From Rhodospirillaceae bacterium (GTDB lineage: Bacteria; Pseudomonadota; Alphaproteobacteria; Rickettsiales; UBA3002), in assembly GCA_947458525.1 (NCBI GenBank), contig CANHAG010000013.1:1-11323 (forward strand): DNA of 11,323 nt, in the 5' to 3' direction. Shown piece by piece: positions 1 through 6,197 of this stretch. The notes beneath the pieces are model-generated. The model ran no database searches. It was not told the DNA's origin and was given only the letters and a program-made list of their open reading frames with translations. Made by a program: the position numbers and the translations under genes. Each line of letters begins with the position of its first letter. Position 1 is the stretch's first letter.

Positions 1-1014
1 GATCGTGATATTGCATTCCTCAAAGAGACGGGGGGTGATGGGGTGCATTCCCGTATCGCGCCGCCCGAAACACTTCAAGCATATCGTCATGTTACCGAAC
101 AGTATGGTGATAATGCACAATACGTAGTGCAGCATGGCGGCAATGTGAACGGAGAGGTTATATGTACCCATATCATGAAAGCATTGCAAGGTATGGGCGC
201 AAAAGTTGAGTTTCTCAAAAGCGTAACTGTCGAAGGGATCCAATATTCGAGTAACGCGCCGCGCATCAATAATTTAGTTGTGAGGGATAGCGAAGGAAAG
301 AAAGCGATTGGGGCTTTCACGGATCGTTACGTATTTGCTACCGGTCCCGATCAGAAATTATGGAACGAACTTGGATTCGCATCGTCGCCAATTATGGGAG
401 TTGCGGGCACGAGTTTAACGGTTCCCATTCCTGAAGATTTTACTGGCAATAGGCCGAAACGTCCACTTAAGCTGGTACAAAGAAAAGGCGGCCCCGTGAT
501 TATTCCTGTTCGCGATGCTGAGGGTAACAATTTTGTTCGTGTGGGTGGCTACACCGCATTTACAGGAGACCGGGATATTAACACCAAGGATGCTTTTGCT
601 GTTGAATTTCTGAAACAGCAATTTGAATTACTAAATCAATTTTATCCGGAATTGGCCAGGCGTTTTTTACGCGACGAGCTCGATGGTGATCTTAATAATC
701 TTCCCAGCTATAGAGGGAGTTGGGTTGGGCAACGTCCCATTGCCCCGGACAATCATGCGATTGTTGGCTCGCATATTGTTCCGAAAGTCAACGAGCCTTC
801 CCTAAATAGTTACATGCTGACGGGGTTAGGCGCCTCAGGGATGTTGGGTATTGGCGCAGCTGATATCCTTGCCCAATACATGGGAGACGAAAAGAACATC
901 AAAGTGCCGGGCATTTCAAGCCCTGAAGATACTGCACTATTTTTGTCAATGGTCTCTCCAGAGAGGCTTGGTGCTTTTAGATCGCCCGTCCGCAAGGATA
1001 ACGGGATAAAGTAG
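1..1014 (+). CDS. DAO-family FAD-dependent oxidoreductase (DadA-like), 5' end outside window
   Basis: This is the C-terminal part (337 codons) of an amine or amino-acid oxidoreductase of the DAO/DadA fold. The frame is open from base 1, so the internal GTG at 43 is not taken as the start; the N-terminal FAD dinucleotide-binding motif must lie to the left. Visible family features are a GNVNGEVICTHIMKAL segment followed by the strand where these enzymes bind FAD ('GMGAKVEF'), the YVFATGP segment, and the C-terminal signature 'GQRPIAPDNHAIVG', which matches the G-x-RPxxPDxxPxIG motif of DadA. A closing glycine-rich helix 'TGLGASGMLGIGAADILA' contacts FAD in relatives. Substrate cannot be told: D-amino acids, glycine, sarcosine or another amine are all possible. 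About 150 residues appear to be missing. By eye its GC (roughly mid-40s percent) is well below that of its neighbours, which suggests transfer. The stop lies 3 bp from the 3' end of the convergent tRNA. Confidence 0.8.
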   Translation, partial: DRDIAFLKETGGDGVHSRIAPPETLQAYRHVTEQYGDNAQYVVQHGGNVNGEVICTHIMKALQGMGAKVEFLKSVTVEGIQYSSNAPRINNLVVRDSEGKKAIGAFTDRYVFATGPDQKLWNELGFASSPIMGVAGTSLTVPIPEDFTGNRPKRPLKLVQRKGGPVIIPVRDAEGNNFVRVGGYTAFTGDRDINTKDAFAVEFLKQQFELLNQFYPELARRFLRDELDGDLNNLPSYRGSWVGQRPIAPDNHAIVGSHIVPKVNEPSLNSYMLTGLGASGMLGIGAADILAQYMGDEKNIKVPGISSPEDTALFLSMVSPERLGAFRSPVRKDNGIK

Positions 1015-1017
1015 AAA

Positions 1018-1092
1018 TGGCGCGGCTGATAAGAATCGAACTTACGACCCCGTCATTACCAATGACGTGCTCTACCACTGAGCTACAGCGGC
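1018..1092 (-). tRNA. tRNA-Thr (anticodon GGT), with an acceptor-stem mismatch
   Basis: The minus strand folds into a 75-nt cloverleaf. Acceptor GCCGCTG faces CAGCCGC, the D stem is GCTC/GAGC with a 7-nt loop, the anticodon stem is CGTCA/TGACG with loop TTGGTAA (anticodon GGT, threonine), the variable loop is GGGTC, the T stem is GTAAG/CTTAT with loop TTCGATT, and a G discriminator is followed by an encoded CCA. Threonine identity bases (G1:C72, C2:G71, GGT anticodon) are present. Oddities are a C3:C70 mismatch, a weak A/U-rich T stem with a G:U pair at 49:65, and a G rather than the usual A discriminator. The 5' half is a textbook alphaproteobacterial tRNA-Thr, and all the deviations fall in the 3' half. 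It may be functional or decaying. Confidence 0.85.
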
Positions 1093-1112
1093 CCAAATAG
1101 GCTAACCGGGGG

Positions 1113-1141
1113 CGTATGCCACAAAGCCTCCTTGCCTGCAA
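1113..1141 (-). promoter_or_regulatory. Candidate promoter of the tRNA-Thr
   Basis: On the minus strand TTGCAG (1136-1141) and CATACG (1113-1118) are separated by 17 bp. The -10 is poor (3 of 6 bases) and the -35 is good. A start about 7 bp downstream would give a leader of roughly 14 nt before the tRNA 5' end at 1092. A short inverted repeat CTTGC-CT-GCAAG (1131-1142) overlaps the -35. Confidence 0.3.
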
Positions 1142-1161
1142 GTGGTGATTTATGCTATGTT
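1132..1161 (+). promoter_or_regulatory. Weak candidate promoter for the small basic ORF pair
   Basis: TTGCCT (1132-1137) and TATGTT (1156-1161) are spaced by 18 bp, each matching 4 of 6 consensus bases. It lies 24 bp upstream of the ATG at 1186. It would be divergent from, and overlapping with, the tRNA promoter candidate. Motif reading only. Confidence 0.22.
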
Positions 1162-1185
1162 TGCAGGAAATAAGGCGCTTAGAAA

Positions 1186-1428
1186 ATGGCATCCACACAG
1201 GCTTCCTCCGGCAGTAATCCGCGCCAGAAAAAGCGCGCGGCGGCGCTTAAACGTAATCTTGTCAGGCGTAAGGTAGCCGTTCACCGTTTACCGTTCACCG
1301 TTGACCGTTCACCGTTGACCGCTGGGAAGGCGCCAGCCCCAAGCGCAGAAACATCTGACGTAAAGAAACAGCATCAGCGCCTGGAAGATCAGCAAAACGC
1401 CGCTCGGCCAACGGTGAACCATGTCTGA
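1186..1428 (+). CDS. Small basic protein of unknown function containing a heptamer-repeat-encoded segment
   Basis: An 80-residue ORF that I do not recognise. An AAGG at 1172-1175 lies 10 bp before the ATG. The N-terminus (residues about 12-29, 'RQKKRAAALKRNLVRRK') is strongly basic and resembles the short Lys/Arg-rich proteins common in alphaproteobacteria. From residue 31 the sequence is dictated by six 7-bp repeats (1277-1318) and reads V-H-R-L-P-F-T-V-D-R-S-P-L-T. The C-terminal third is Gln/Asp/Lys-rich. Seven is not a multiple of three, so a gain or loss of one repeat would change everything downstream. The natural protein may therefore have been shorter, with the repeat inserted into its tail. 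Its stop overlaps the next start (ATGTCTGA, 1421-1428), which argues that both ORFs are translated. No transmembrane or enzyme motif is visible. Confidence 0.45.
   Translation: MASTQASSGSNPRQKKRAAALKRNLVRRKVAVHRLPFTVDRSPLTAGKAPAPSAETSDVKKQHQRLEDQQNAARPTVNHV
1277..1318 (+). repeat. Heptamer tandem repeat, six units of CCGTTNA
   Basis: Six contiguous 7-bp units occur in the order CCGTTCA, CCGTTTA, CCGTTCA, CCGTTGA, CCGTTCA, CCGTTGA, followed by a degenerate CCGCTGG at 1319-1325. Only the sixth base varies. This is a short tandemly repeated sequence inside the ORF starting at 1186. Heptameric short tandem repeats are known as a class from cyanobacteria, but I cannot tie this motif to a named family. 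Confidence 0.9.
1293..1419. repeat. 11-bp inverted repeat linking the heptamer array to the end of the ORF
   Basis: GTTCACCGTTG occurs at 1293-1303 and again at 1307-1317. Its exact reverse complement CAACGGTGAAC occurs at 1409-1419, immediately before the ATG at 1421. A transcript could pair these 11 bp and bury the translation start of the downstream ORF. A smaller hairpin GCTGG/CCAGC (1321-1325 with 1333-1337) lies between the arms. Confidence 0.6.
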
Positions 1429-1735
1429 CGACGCCAAGCACCGCAAGCAGATCAAAAAGAAACTTCAGAATCTGAAGAACCGGCATCATCAGATTATTTT
1501 TCAGCATGCCGAACAGCATGGCCGCGAGCGGGATCTGGAGCGCGAGCGTGAGGAGGGCCTGCGCGAGACGGCCAGACGTTCAAGCGCGCGCGGGGCGGAA
1601 GCGAAGAAAGGCGAGCCCGCATGGAGCGCACGCATGCAGGAAATCAGAAGCAGGCTCGACGGCAAAAAACGCATGGCCGCAGATCGCTGGAACCGTTTTG
1701 CCGGCACCGAGGGTGCGGGAGGCATGGGGCGGTAG
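1421..1735 (+). CDS. Highly charged hypothetical protein
   Basis: A 104-residue ORF that I do not recognise. It is rich in Arg, Lys and Glu, with a basic N-terminus (residues 7-22) and a likely helical or coiled-coil segment of alternating charge at about residues 33-52 ('GRERDLEREREEGLRETARR'). No Cys, signal peptide or membrane segment is visible. The start overlaps the preceding stop by 8 bp and has no convincing Shine-Dalgarno, so translation would rely on coupling. It converges with the amidase gene on the other strand, whose stop lies 35 bp away. Other frames are also open here because the DNA is GC-rich, so coding status is uncertain; the tight overlap with the upstream ORF is the main support. 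Confidence 0.5.
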   Translation: MSDDAKHRKQIKKKLQNLKNRHHQIIFQHAEQHGRERDLEREREEGLRETARRSSARGAEAKKGEPAWSARMQEIRSRLDGKKRMAADRWNRFAGTEGAGGMGR

Positions 1736-1746
1736 CTGGCTTTTCC

Positions 1747-1764
1747 GGCAATGCATGGCTTGCC
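1747..1764. terminator. Weak bidirectional terminator-like hairpin between convergent genes
   Basis: GGCAA (1747-1751) and TTGCC (1760-1764) form a 5-bp stem with an 8-nt loop in the 35-bp gap between the ORF ending at 1735 and the amidase gene ending at 1771 on the other strand. It is followed by only a short T run (TTTGCC) on the plus strand and preceded by TTTTCC, which gives A's rather than T's downstream on the minus strand. The position is right but the stem is short. Confidence 0.3.
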
Positions 1765-1770
1765 TTTGCC

Positions 1771-2598
1771 TCACACAATCTTCACCGCGTCATAGGCGCG
1801 CCCATGGGCAAGGACGGGGATCTGCGCGCGGGCTTCCTGCACTTTCGCGCGATTTATTTCCGCGGTGATAACGCAAGGGTCGTAGCCCCCCGCTTCGGCC
1901 AGTATCCGCCCCCAGGGGTCAATGATCATGGAATGGCCATGGGTGGTGCGCCCGCCGGGATGTTCCCCGCATTGCGCCGGTGCCAGTAGATAGGCACCAT
2001 TCTCAATCGCGCGGGCGCGCAGCAACACCTCCCAATGTGCTTTTCCGGTAGGGCGGGTGAAGGCCGAAGGCACGGTGAAAATCTCTGCCCCTGCCTCCGC
2101 CAGCGCATGGTAAAGCGCCGCAAAACGCAAATCATAACAGATGGTGAGGCCAAGGGTGGCAAGTGGCGTGCGCACCAGCACCGGGTGCTTGCCATAGCCC
2201 ATGCGGGCAGATTCTTTATATTCCGTTCCGTCCGGCAGTTGCACATCAAACAGATGCAGCTTGTCGTAGGTGGCGAGGATTCCAGAGGGCGCCACCAGCA
2301 CCGAGCGGTTAAGCGGTAACGCCTCTCCCGCCACCTCCGCGCGGATGGAGCCGGGGAGAAGATAGATATTATGCTGCGCTGCAATATGCTGCGCCCAGAG
2401 GATGCCGGGATGGGACTGGGTTGGGTAACTTCCACCCCCCGCCATCCCCTCACGCCGCATGGAAAAACAATTCTCCGGCAGGAGAATGAGCGTTGCTTTT
2501 CTTGCAATTGCCTCGCGCACCAGCGGCTCAGCGGCGGCGATGTTTTCTGCCACATCTTCCGTACTGTTCATCTGAATACAGGCGGCGATAAAACTCAT
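1771..2598 (-). CDS. Carbon-nitrogen hydrolase, Nit2-type (probable deaminated glutathione amidase)
   Basis: A 275-residue nitrilase-superfamily amidase of full length. The Glu-Lys-Cys catalytic triad is readable as E42 in 'LILLPEN', K113 in 'YDKLHLFD' and C154 in 'LTICYDLRF'. The stretch 'HLFDVQLPDGTEYKES' after the lysine is typical of the Nit1/Nit2 branch, which hydrolyses the amide of deaminated glutathione or omega-amides such as alpha-ketoglutaramate. The specific substrate is inferred from the family. It is cytosolic, with no signal peptide. The ATG overlaps the comF stop (ATGA, 2595-2598) and is preceded by a GAGG about 5 bp upstream, so it is translationally coupled to comF. It is the last gene of the minus-strand operon in view. 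Confidence 0.87.
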   Translation of the reverse strand: MSFIAACIQMNSTEDVAENIAAAEPLVREAIARKATLILLPENCFSMRREGMAGGGSYPTQSHPGILWAQHIAAQHNIYLLPGSIRAEVAGEALPLNRSVLVAPSGILATYDKLHLFDVQLPDGTEYKESARMGYGKHPVLVRTPLATLGLTICYDLRFAALYHALAEAGAEIFTVPSAFTRPTGKAHWEVLLRARAIENGAYLLAPAQCGEHPGGRTTHGHSMIIDPWGRILAEAGGYDPCVITAEINRAKVQEARAQIPVLAHGRAYDAVKIV

Positions 2599-3350
2599 AT
2601 CAGCCTCACGGTTCGCGCCAGTGCCAGCGCAGAAACATTTGCCGCGCCCGCCTCTTTCAGTGCGGCAGCACAGGCGCTCATAGTGGCGCCGGTGGTCATC
2701 ACATCATCCACCAGCAGCACACGCTTTCCAGCCAATATGCGGCGGTGCTTCTTCTGCACATGGAATGCCTGTTTCATGGCGCGCAGGCGCTGCTCCCGGT
2801 TCTTGCGTGCCTGCGGATCCGTAGGCCGCACGCGCCTGAGCACCCCCGTCAGGCAGGGCAGGCCGGTGCGTTCCGCCAATGCATACGCCAGCCAGGCCGC
2901 CTGATTATAGCGCCGCAAGGTCAGTCGCCGCCAATGCAGCGGCACCGGTAGAATCACATCGCTCTGTGCCAGCAGTGTCGTGCCGGCCTGCTCCAGCCAC
3001 TGAGCATAGCGCGGCAGACCGAGCATGCGGTCATGATATTTTAACTGGTGAACGAGCCGCCCCACCACCTCGTCATAGACGAGCGCGGCGCGCGCGCGGT
3101 CGTAAAGGGGCGGATGGTCAAGGCAATCCGCACAAAGCGCGCCTGTTTCCATCGGCACTGCAAAAGGAATCCCGCAGCGGGCGCAGCAGGGATCAGAGAC
3201 AATATGCAAGCTGCGAAAGCAGGGCGCGCAGAGATGTCCCTGTGCGGCCACCGGCTCGGCACAGCTGGGGCAGCGCGGCGGATAGAGCTGATCCAGCGCC
3301 CATTGGCCAAGATTGGGCAGCGCAGCAGCAAATGCGGTGAGGCTGGTCAT
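2595..3350 (-). CDS. comF: ComF family protein (phosphoribosyltransferase-like)
   Basis: A 251-residue ComF/GntX-type protein. The N-terminus carries a zinc-ribbon-like set of cysteine pairs (C27/C30, C41/C44, C56/C59, C73/C76). The C-terminus is a type I phosphoribosyltransferase fold with the PRPP loop 'VLLVDDVMTTGAT' at about residues 211-223. In Gram-positive and some Gram-negative species ComF assists uptake of transforming DNA; its biochemical reaction is not settled, and the name alone does not prove competence here. The start is placed at the ATG at 3350; a TTG two codons earlier (3356) is possible but neither has a strong Shine-Dalgarno. The gene follows the TSUP gene by 24 bp and overlaps the amidase by 4 bp. 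Many alphaproteobacteria have a glutaredoxin gene between comF and the amidase; none fits here. Confidence 0.87.
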   Translation of the reverse strand: MTSLTAFAAALPNLGQWALDQLYPPRCPSCAEPVAAQGHLCAPCFRSLHIVSDPCCARCGIPFAVPMETGALCADCLDHPPLYDRARAALVYDEVVGRLVHQLKYHDRMLGLPRYAQWLEQAGTTLLAQSDVILPVPLHWRRLTLRRYNQAAWLAYALAERTGLPCLTGVLRRVRPTDPQARKNREQRLRAMKQAFHVQKKHRRILAGKRVLLVDDVMTTGATMSACAAALKEAGAANVSALALARTVRLI

Positions 3351-3374
3351 GGGCAAAGGATATAACAGCAGCGC

Positions 3375-4136
3375 CTAATATTTTCCAAAAAAATATGCGG
3401 TCATCAGCGCGCCATAGGCAATGATCATCCTGCGCAACAGCGGCTCAGGCACTTTCTTGGAAAGCACCGCCCCGCCATAGCCACCTATCATCGCACCCAC
3501 AAGCAGCACCAGCGCCACCGCCCAATCCACCGCACCTACCACCATGAAAGTAAGCGCTGAGATGCCGTTAATGCCAAGCCCGACAAAGGTTTTCAGCCCG
3601 TTCATCTGATGAACGGATTTAATGCCTGAAAGCTCATAAAGTGCCATCATCAACATCCCCATCCCGGCGGCGAAAAATCCTCCATAAATGCCGATGACAC
3701 CCTGACCGAGCGCGGAAACCGGCTTGCCGATAGGGTCGGTGGCTGCCCCGCGCCTGAGATACGCAATCAGCCGTTTGCCGAATGCAAAAATGAGTGTGGA
3801 GGCAAGCAGCAGCCATGGAATCATGGCCTCAAACCGTTCCGGCGGGGTAAGCAGCAGCAATACCGAGCCAAAAAAACTGCCAATCACTCCGGCGGTGAAG
3901 TAAAATCTGAGCTGGCCTTTCAGCGACTTCACCTCCGCCCAGAAGCCCGTGACCCCGGCAATTGAGGCAAACCACAGGGCAAATTTATTGGTGGTGTTGG
4001 CAAGCATCGGCGGCATGCCGAACAGCAGCAGCAGGGGAAAGCTGAAAAACGTGCCCCCGCCTGCAACAGAATTGACCGCCCCCGCCCATAGACCAATCAG
4101 GAAAAGGGCTGGAATGGTAAGGAGCGTGAGTTCCAT
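3375..4136 (-). CDS. TSUP family permease (TauE/SafE sulfite exporter-like)
   Basis: A 253-residue, strongly hydrophobic inner-membrane protein with about eight predicted membrane segments. It shows the internal duplication of the TSUP family. The first half opens with 'GLWAGAVNSVAGGGTFFSFP' and 'ANTTNKFALW'; the second half repeats the theme with 'GIYGGFFAAGMGMLMMALYE' and 'HQMNGLKTFVGLGIN'. Members move sulfite, sulfoacetate, taurine-related compounds or other organic anions; the substrate cannot be read from sequence. Length is normal for the family. A GGAG lies 7 bp before the ATG, supporting this start. It is the first gene of the TSUP-comF-amidase unit, 63 bp downstream of the KimA-like gene, with its own promoter candidate. 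Confidence 0.87.
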   Translation of the reverse strand: MELTLLTIPALFLIGLWAGAVNSVAGGGTFFSFPLLLLFGMPPMLANTTNKFALWFASIAGVTGFWAEVKSLKGQLRFYFTAGVIGSFFGSVLLLLTPPERFEAMIPWLLLASTLIFAFGKRLIAYLRRGAATDPIGKPVSALGQGVIGIYGGFFAAGMGMLMMALYELSGIKSVHQMNGLKTFVGLGINGISALTFMVVGAVDWAVALVLLVGAMIGGYGGAVLSKKVPEPLLRRMIIAYGALMTAYFFGKY

Positions 4137-4161
4137 GGCATAGCTCCGTGCGTTGGAAAGA

Positions 4162-4177
4162 TGTCACTATCGTGACA
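4162..4177. promoter_or_regulatory. Operator-like perfect palindrome TGTCAC-N4-GTGACA
   Basis: Two perfect 6-bp arms (4162-4167 and 4172-4177) surround a 4-bp TATC spacer, 25 bp upstream of the TSUP ATG. The geometry fits a dimeric repressor site. It contains the -10 of the candidate TSUP promoter, so a bound protein would block transcription. It has no following T run and is thus less likely to be a terminator. The cognate regulator is not in the window. Confidence 0.5.
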
Positions 4178-4194
4178 GCGTGAAGCGGCGTCAG
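4166..4194 (-). promoter_or_regulatory. Candidate promoter for the TSUP-comF-amidase operon
   Basis: On the minus strand CTGACG (4189-4194) and GATAGT (4166-4171) are separated by exactly 17 bp, each matching 4 of 6 consensus bases. Transcription would begin near 4160, leaving a leader of about 24 nt before the ATG at 4136, which contains the GGAG ribosome site. Confidence 0.4.
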
Positions 4195-4199
4195 CAACG

Positions 4200-6197
4200 C
4201 TAGATCTTCATCGGCATGATGATGAGGTTCTGCGCTTTATTATGCAGCCGTTTTTGCAGCAAATAGGCTGTCTGGTTATGCAGTATCTGGTGCATGAAAG
4301 TTTCGTTTTCAAAAATCAGTTTGGTCGCAAAAAATACTGAGCGCGGGAATTCCTTGTATATTTTATCGGTAAGGCCTGCGAGTGTCTCGATGACATCCGT
4401 TCCGTAATCATGGTAATAGGTGCTGGGCAGGCCGCGGCTGGTGCAGAAATCCACATGGGATTTGAGCCCCGCTTTGGTATCGCGCCGGAGCTTGTGCCAC
4501 ATGGTTTCGTCGGTGAATTCTTCGGTGTCGATTTCGCCCACACTGGCAAATACGAAATTCTTGAACACGCCGGGGAAGAGGCGCTGCACCCAGAGAAATG
4601 TATGCATGCCGCTGGCCGCGGAGCTGCCCACCAGAAACACTGCCGTTGGCTCGCGCGGATCCATTTTCGGTTTTTCCGCTATAGCGCGGGAAGAGGAAAT
4701 CATCATGGCGCCGCTCAGATCCTCCTCAATCTCCGACAGCTTCTTGCGCACCGCATCATAATGCCTGCGGATGGTGAGACCAATGAAAATCACGCATCCG
4801 GTAATCAGCACGGTTTTCCAAGCGCCATAGGTGAATTTTTCGACCAGCGTTACGGTCAGAATCGTGGCGCAGACGGTGAAGGCGAGGAAGGCAATCGAAA
4901 GCCTGTGCCAGCTGCGCCAGTTTTTGCGATCCCGCCAGCGGTAGCGGGTGATGCCAGCCATGGAAAGGGTGAAACATAAAAACACATTGATGGAGTAAAG
5001 AATTACCAGCAGATGCACCACCCCGCCGGTGATGACGAGCGCGCCAATGGCGAGCGAACCCATGAGCACCACCCCGTTACGCGTGACGAGGCGGCTGGAG
5101 AGTGAGCTGAACATATGCGGCATCCAGCGATCTACCGCCATGGCAGCCAGCACCGAGGGGCCGGCAATGAATCCCGTATTGGCCGCCACAAACAAAAGCC
5201 CCATGGCAAAGAGCAGCGAAACCACCACCACTTCTTCAGAGATATTGATGCCGGCAATTTCCCAGTGTGCGGTCACGGCCTTAAAGGCGGTGGCGTTGAG
5301 CGTTTCGCCATCCACTTTCTGCACGTCCCACAGGAGATACATGAGGATGATGCCCGCCGCCATGAAGGCGAGCGAGAAGGCAATCGCCCACATGGTCATT
5401 TTACCGGTTTTTACCTTGGGTTCGGCAAGGGTCGCCCCCGCATAAGAAACAGATTCAAGGCCGGTATAGGTACCGCCGCCAAGCGAGAAGGCTTTGAAGA
5501 ACAGCGCCAGCACCGCAAACCAGCCGACAGAATTCGCCAGTGACGTTGTCTCGTGCACCGCGTTGGGAAGGATTTCATTCAGCCCTTCTGAATGGCTGAA
5601 AATCGCGTAGATCAGCAGGATCGTATGGGTGGCGATAAACCCCAGAAAAATCGGCATCAGTGTGCGCACCGATTCTTTGATACCGCGTAGGTTCATATAG
5701 GTGAGCATCAGCACCACCGTGCAGGCTACCACCAGTTTATAGGGCTGGTATTCTACCGGAAAAAGACTGAAGAGCGCATCCACCCCGCTGGCCGCGGAAA
5801 TCGCGATTGTCAGCACATAATCAATCAGTACTGCACCGCCAGCCACCATGCCCACTTTGGGACCAAGCAGCACCGTTGAGACCCGGTAGCTGCCCCCGCC
5901 ATTGGGGAAAAGCTCAATCACCTGCATGTAGGCGCCGGCGATAAGGAACACCGTGAAAGCCGTGGCGAGCGCCAGAAAAATCGCCATATGGGTGTGGGCG
6001 CCGAGCGCCAGGAACGCTTCTTCGGGGCCGTAATTGGCGGAAGAAAGCCCGTCTGCCCCGATGCCGACCCAGGCGAAAAACGTAATCAGCGCCAGATGTT
6101 TGCGCGTATCGGCCTTGAAGGGGTCAAGCGGTTTGCCGAAAAAAAACTGTTTGATATTCTTAAAATTCATCGCGCCCATTGCGGATCCATAAACCAT
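4200..6197 (-). CDS. KimA-like APC/KUP-superfamily transporter (probable K+ uptake) with C-terminal cytosolic domain
   Basis: A 665-residue transporter with about 12 membrane segments in residues 35-480 and a soluble tail of about 170 residues. The first helix carries 'GADGLSSANYGPEE' (D49, Y56), the next conserved stretch 'FPNGGGSYRVS' (97-107), then 'LIDYVLT' with D126, Y127 and T130. From memory, the spacing D-x6-Y and DYxxT equals that of potassium ligands in Bacillus KimA (D36/Y43, D117/Y118/T121), which supports proton-coupled K+ uptake rather than amino-acid transport. After helix 12 comes 'IRRHYDAVRKKL', then a tail ending 'NLIIMPMKI' that resembles the USP-like domain of KimA. Start choice is open: ATG at 6197 has no spaced Shine-Dalgarno, and M7 (6179) or M10 (6170) are equally plausible. 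No c-di-AMP riboswitch is evident upstream. The alternative is a general APC amino-acid permease. Confidence 0.82.
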   Translation of the reverse strand: MVYGSAMGAMNFKNIKQFFFGKPLDPFKADTRKHLALITFFAWVGIGADGLSSANYGPEEAFLALGAHTHMAIFLALATAFTVFLIAGAYMQVIELFPNGGGSYRVSTVLLGPKVGMVAGGAVLIDYVLTIAISAASGVDALFSLFPVEYQPYKLVVACTVVLMLTYMNLRGIKESVRTLMPIFLGFIATHTILLIYAIFSHSEGLNEILPNAVHETTSLANSVGWFAVLALFFKAFSLGGGTYTGLESVSYAGATLAEPKVKTGKMTMWAIAFSLAFMAAGIILMYLLWDVQKVDGETLNATAFKAVTAHWEIAGINISEEVVVVSLLFAMGLLFVAANTGFIAGPSVLAAMAVDRWMPHMFSSLSSRLVTRNGVVLMGSLAIGALVITGGVVHLLVILYSINVFLCFTLSMAGITRYRWRDRKNWRSWHRLSIAFLAFTVCATILTVTLVEKFTYGAWKTVLITGCVIFIGLTIRRHYDAVRKKLSEIEEDLSGAMMISSSRAIAEKPKMDPREPTAVFLVGSSAASGMHTFLWVQRLFPGVFKNFVFASVGEIDTEEFTDETMWHKLRRDTKAGLKSHVDFCTSRGLPSTYYHDYGTDVIETLAGLTDKIYKEFPRSVFFATKLIFENETFMHQILHNQTAYLLQKRLHNKAQNLIIMPMKI

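Noticed and set aside
977..1198. Minus-strand ORF of 73 codons
   Set aside because: It is the translation of the tRNA-Thr and its flanks; the CSSVVEH-type peptide is a known false product of tRNA genes.
1277..1419. CRISPR array
   Set aside because: The units are 7 bp, contiguous and without spacers; there are no cas genes.
1506..1989. Plus-strand ORFs of about 120 codons overlapping the charged ORF and the amidase gene
   Set aside because: They cross the 3' ends of two convergent genes, have no family features, and are explained by high GC with few stops.
3351..3356. TTG at 3356 as the comF start
   Set aside because: TTG is rare and adds only two residues; the ATG at 3350 is the simpler start, although neither has a clear ribosome site.
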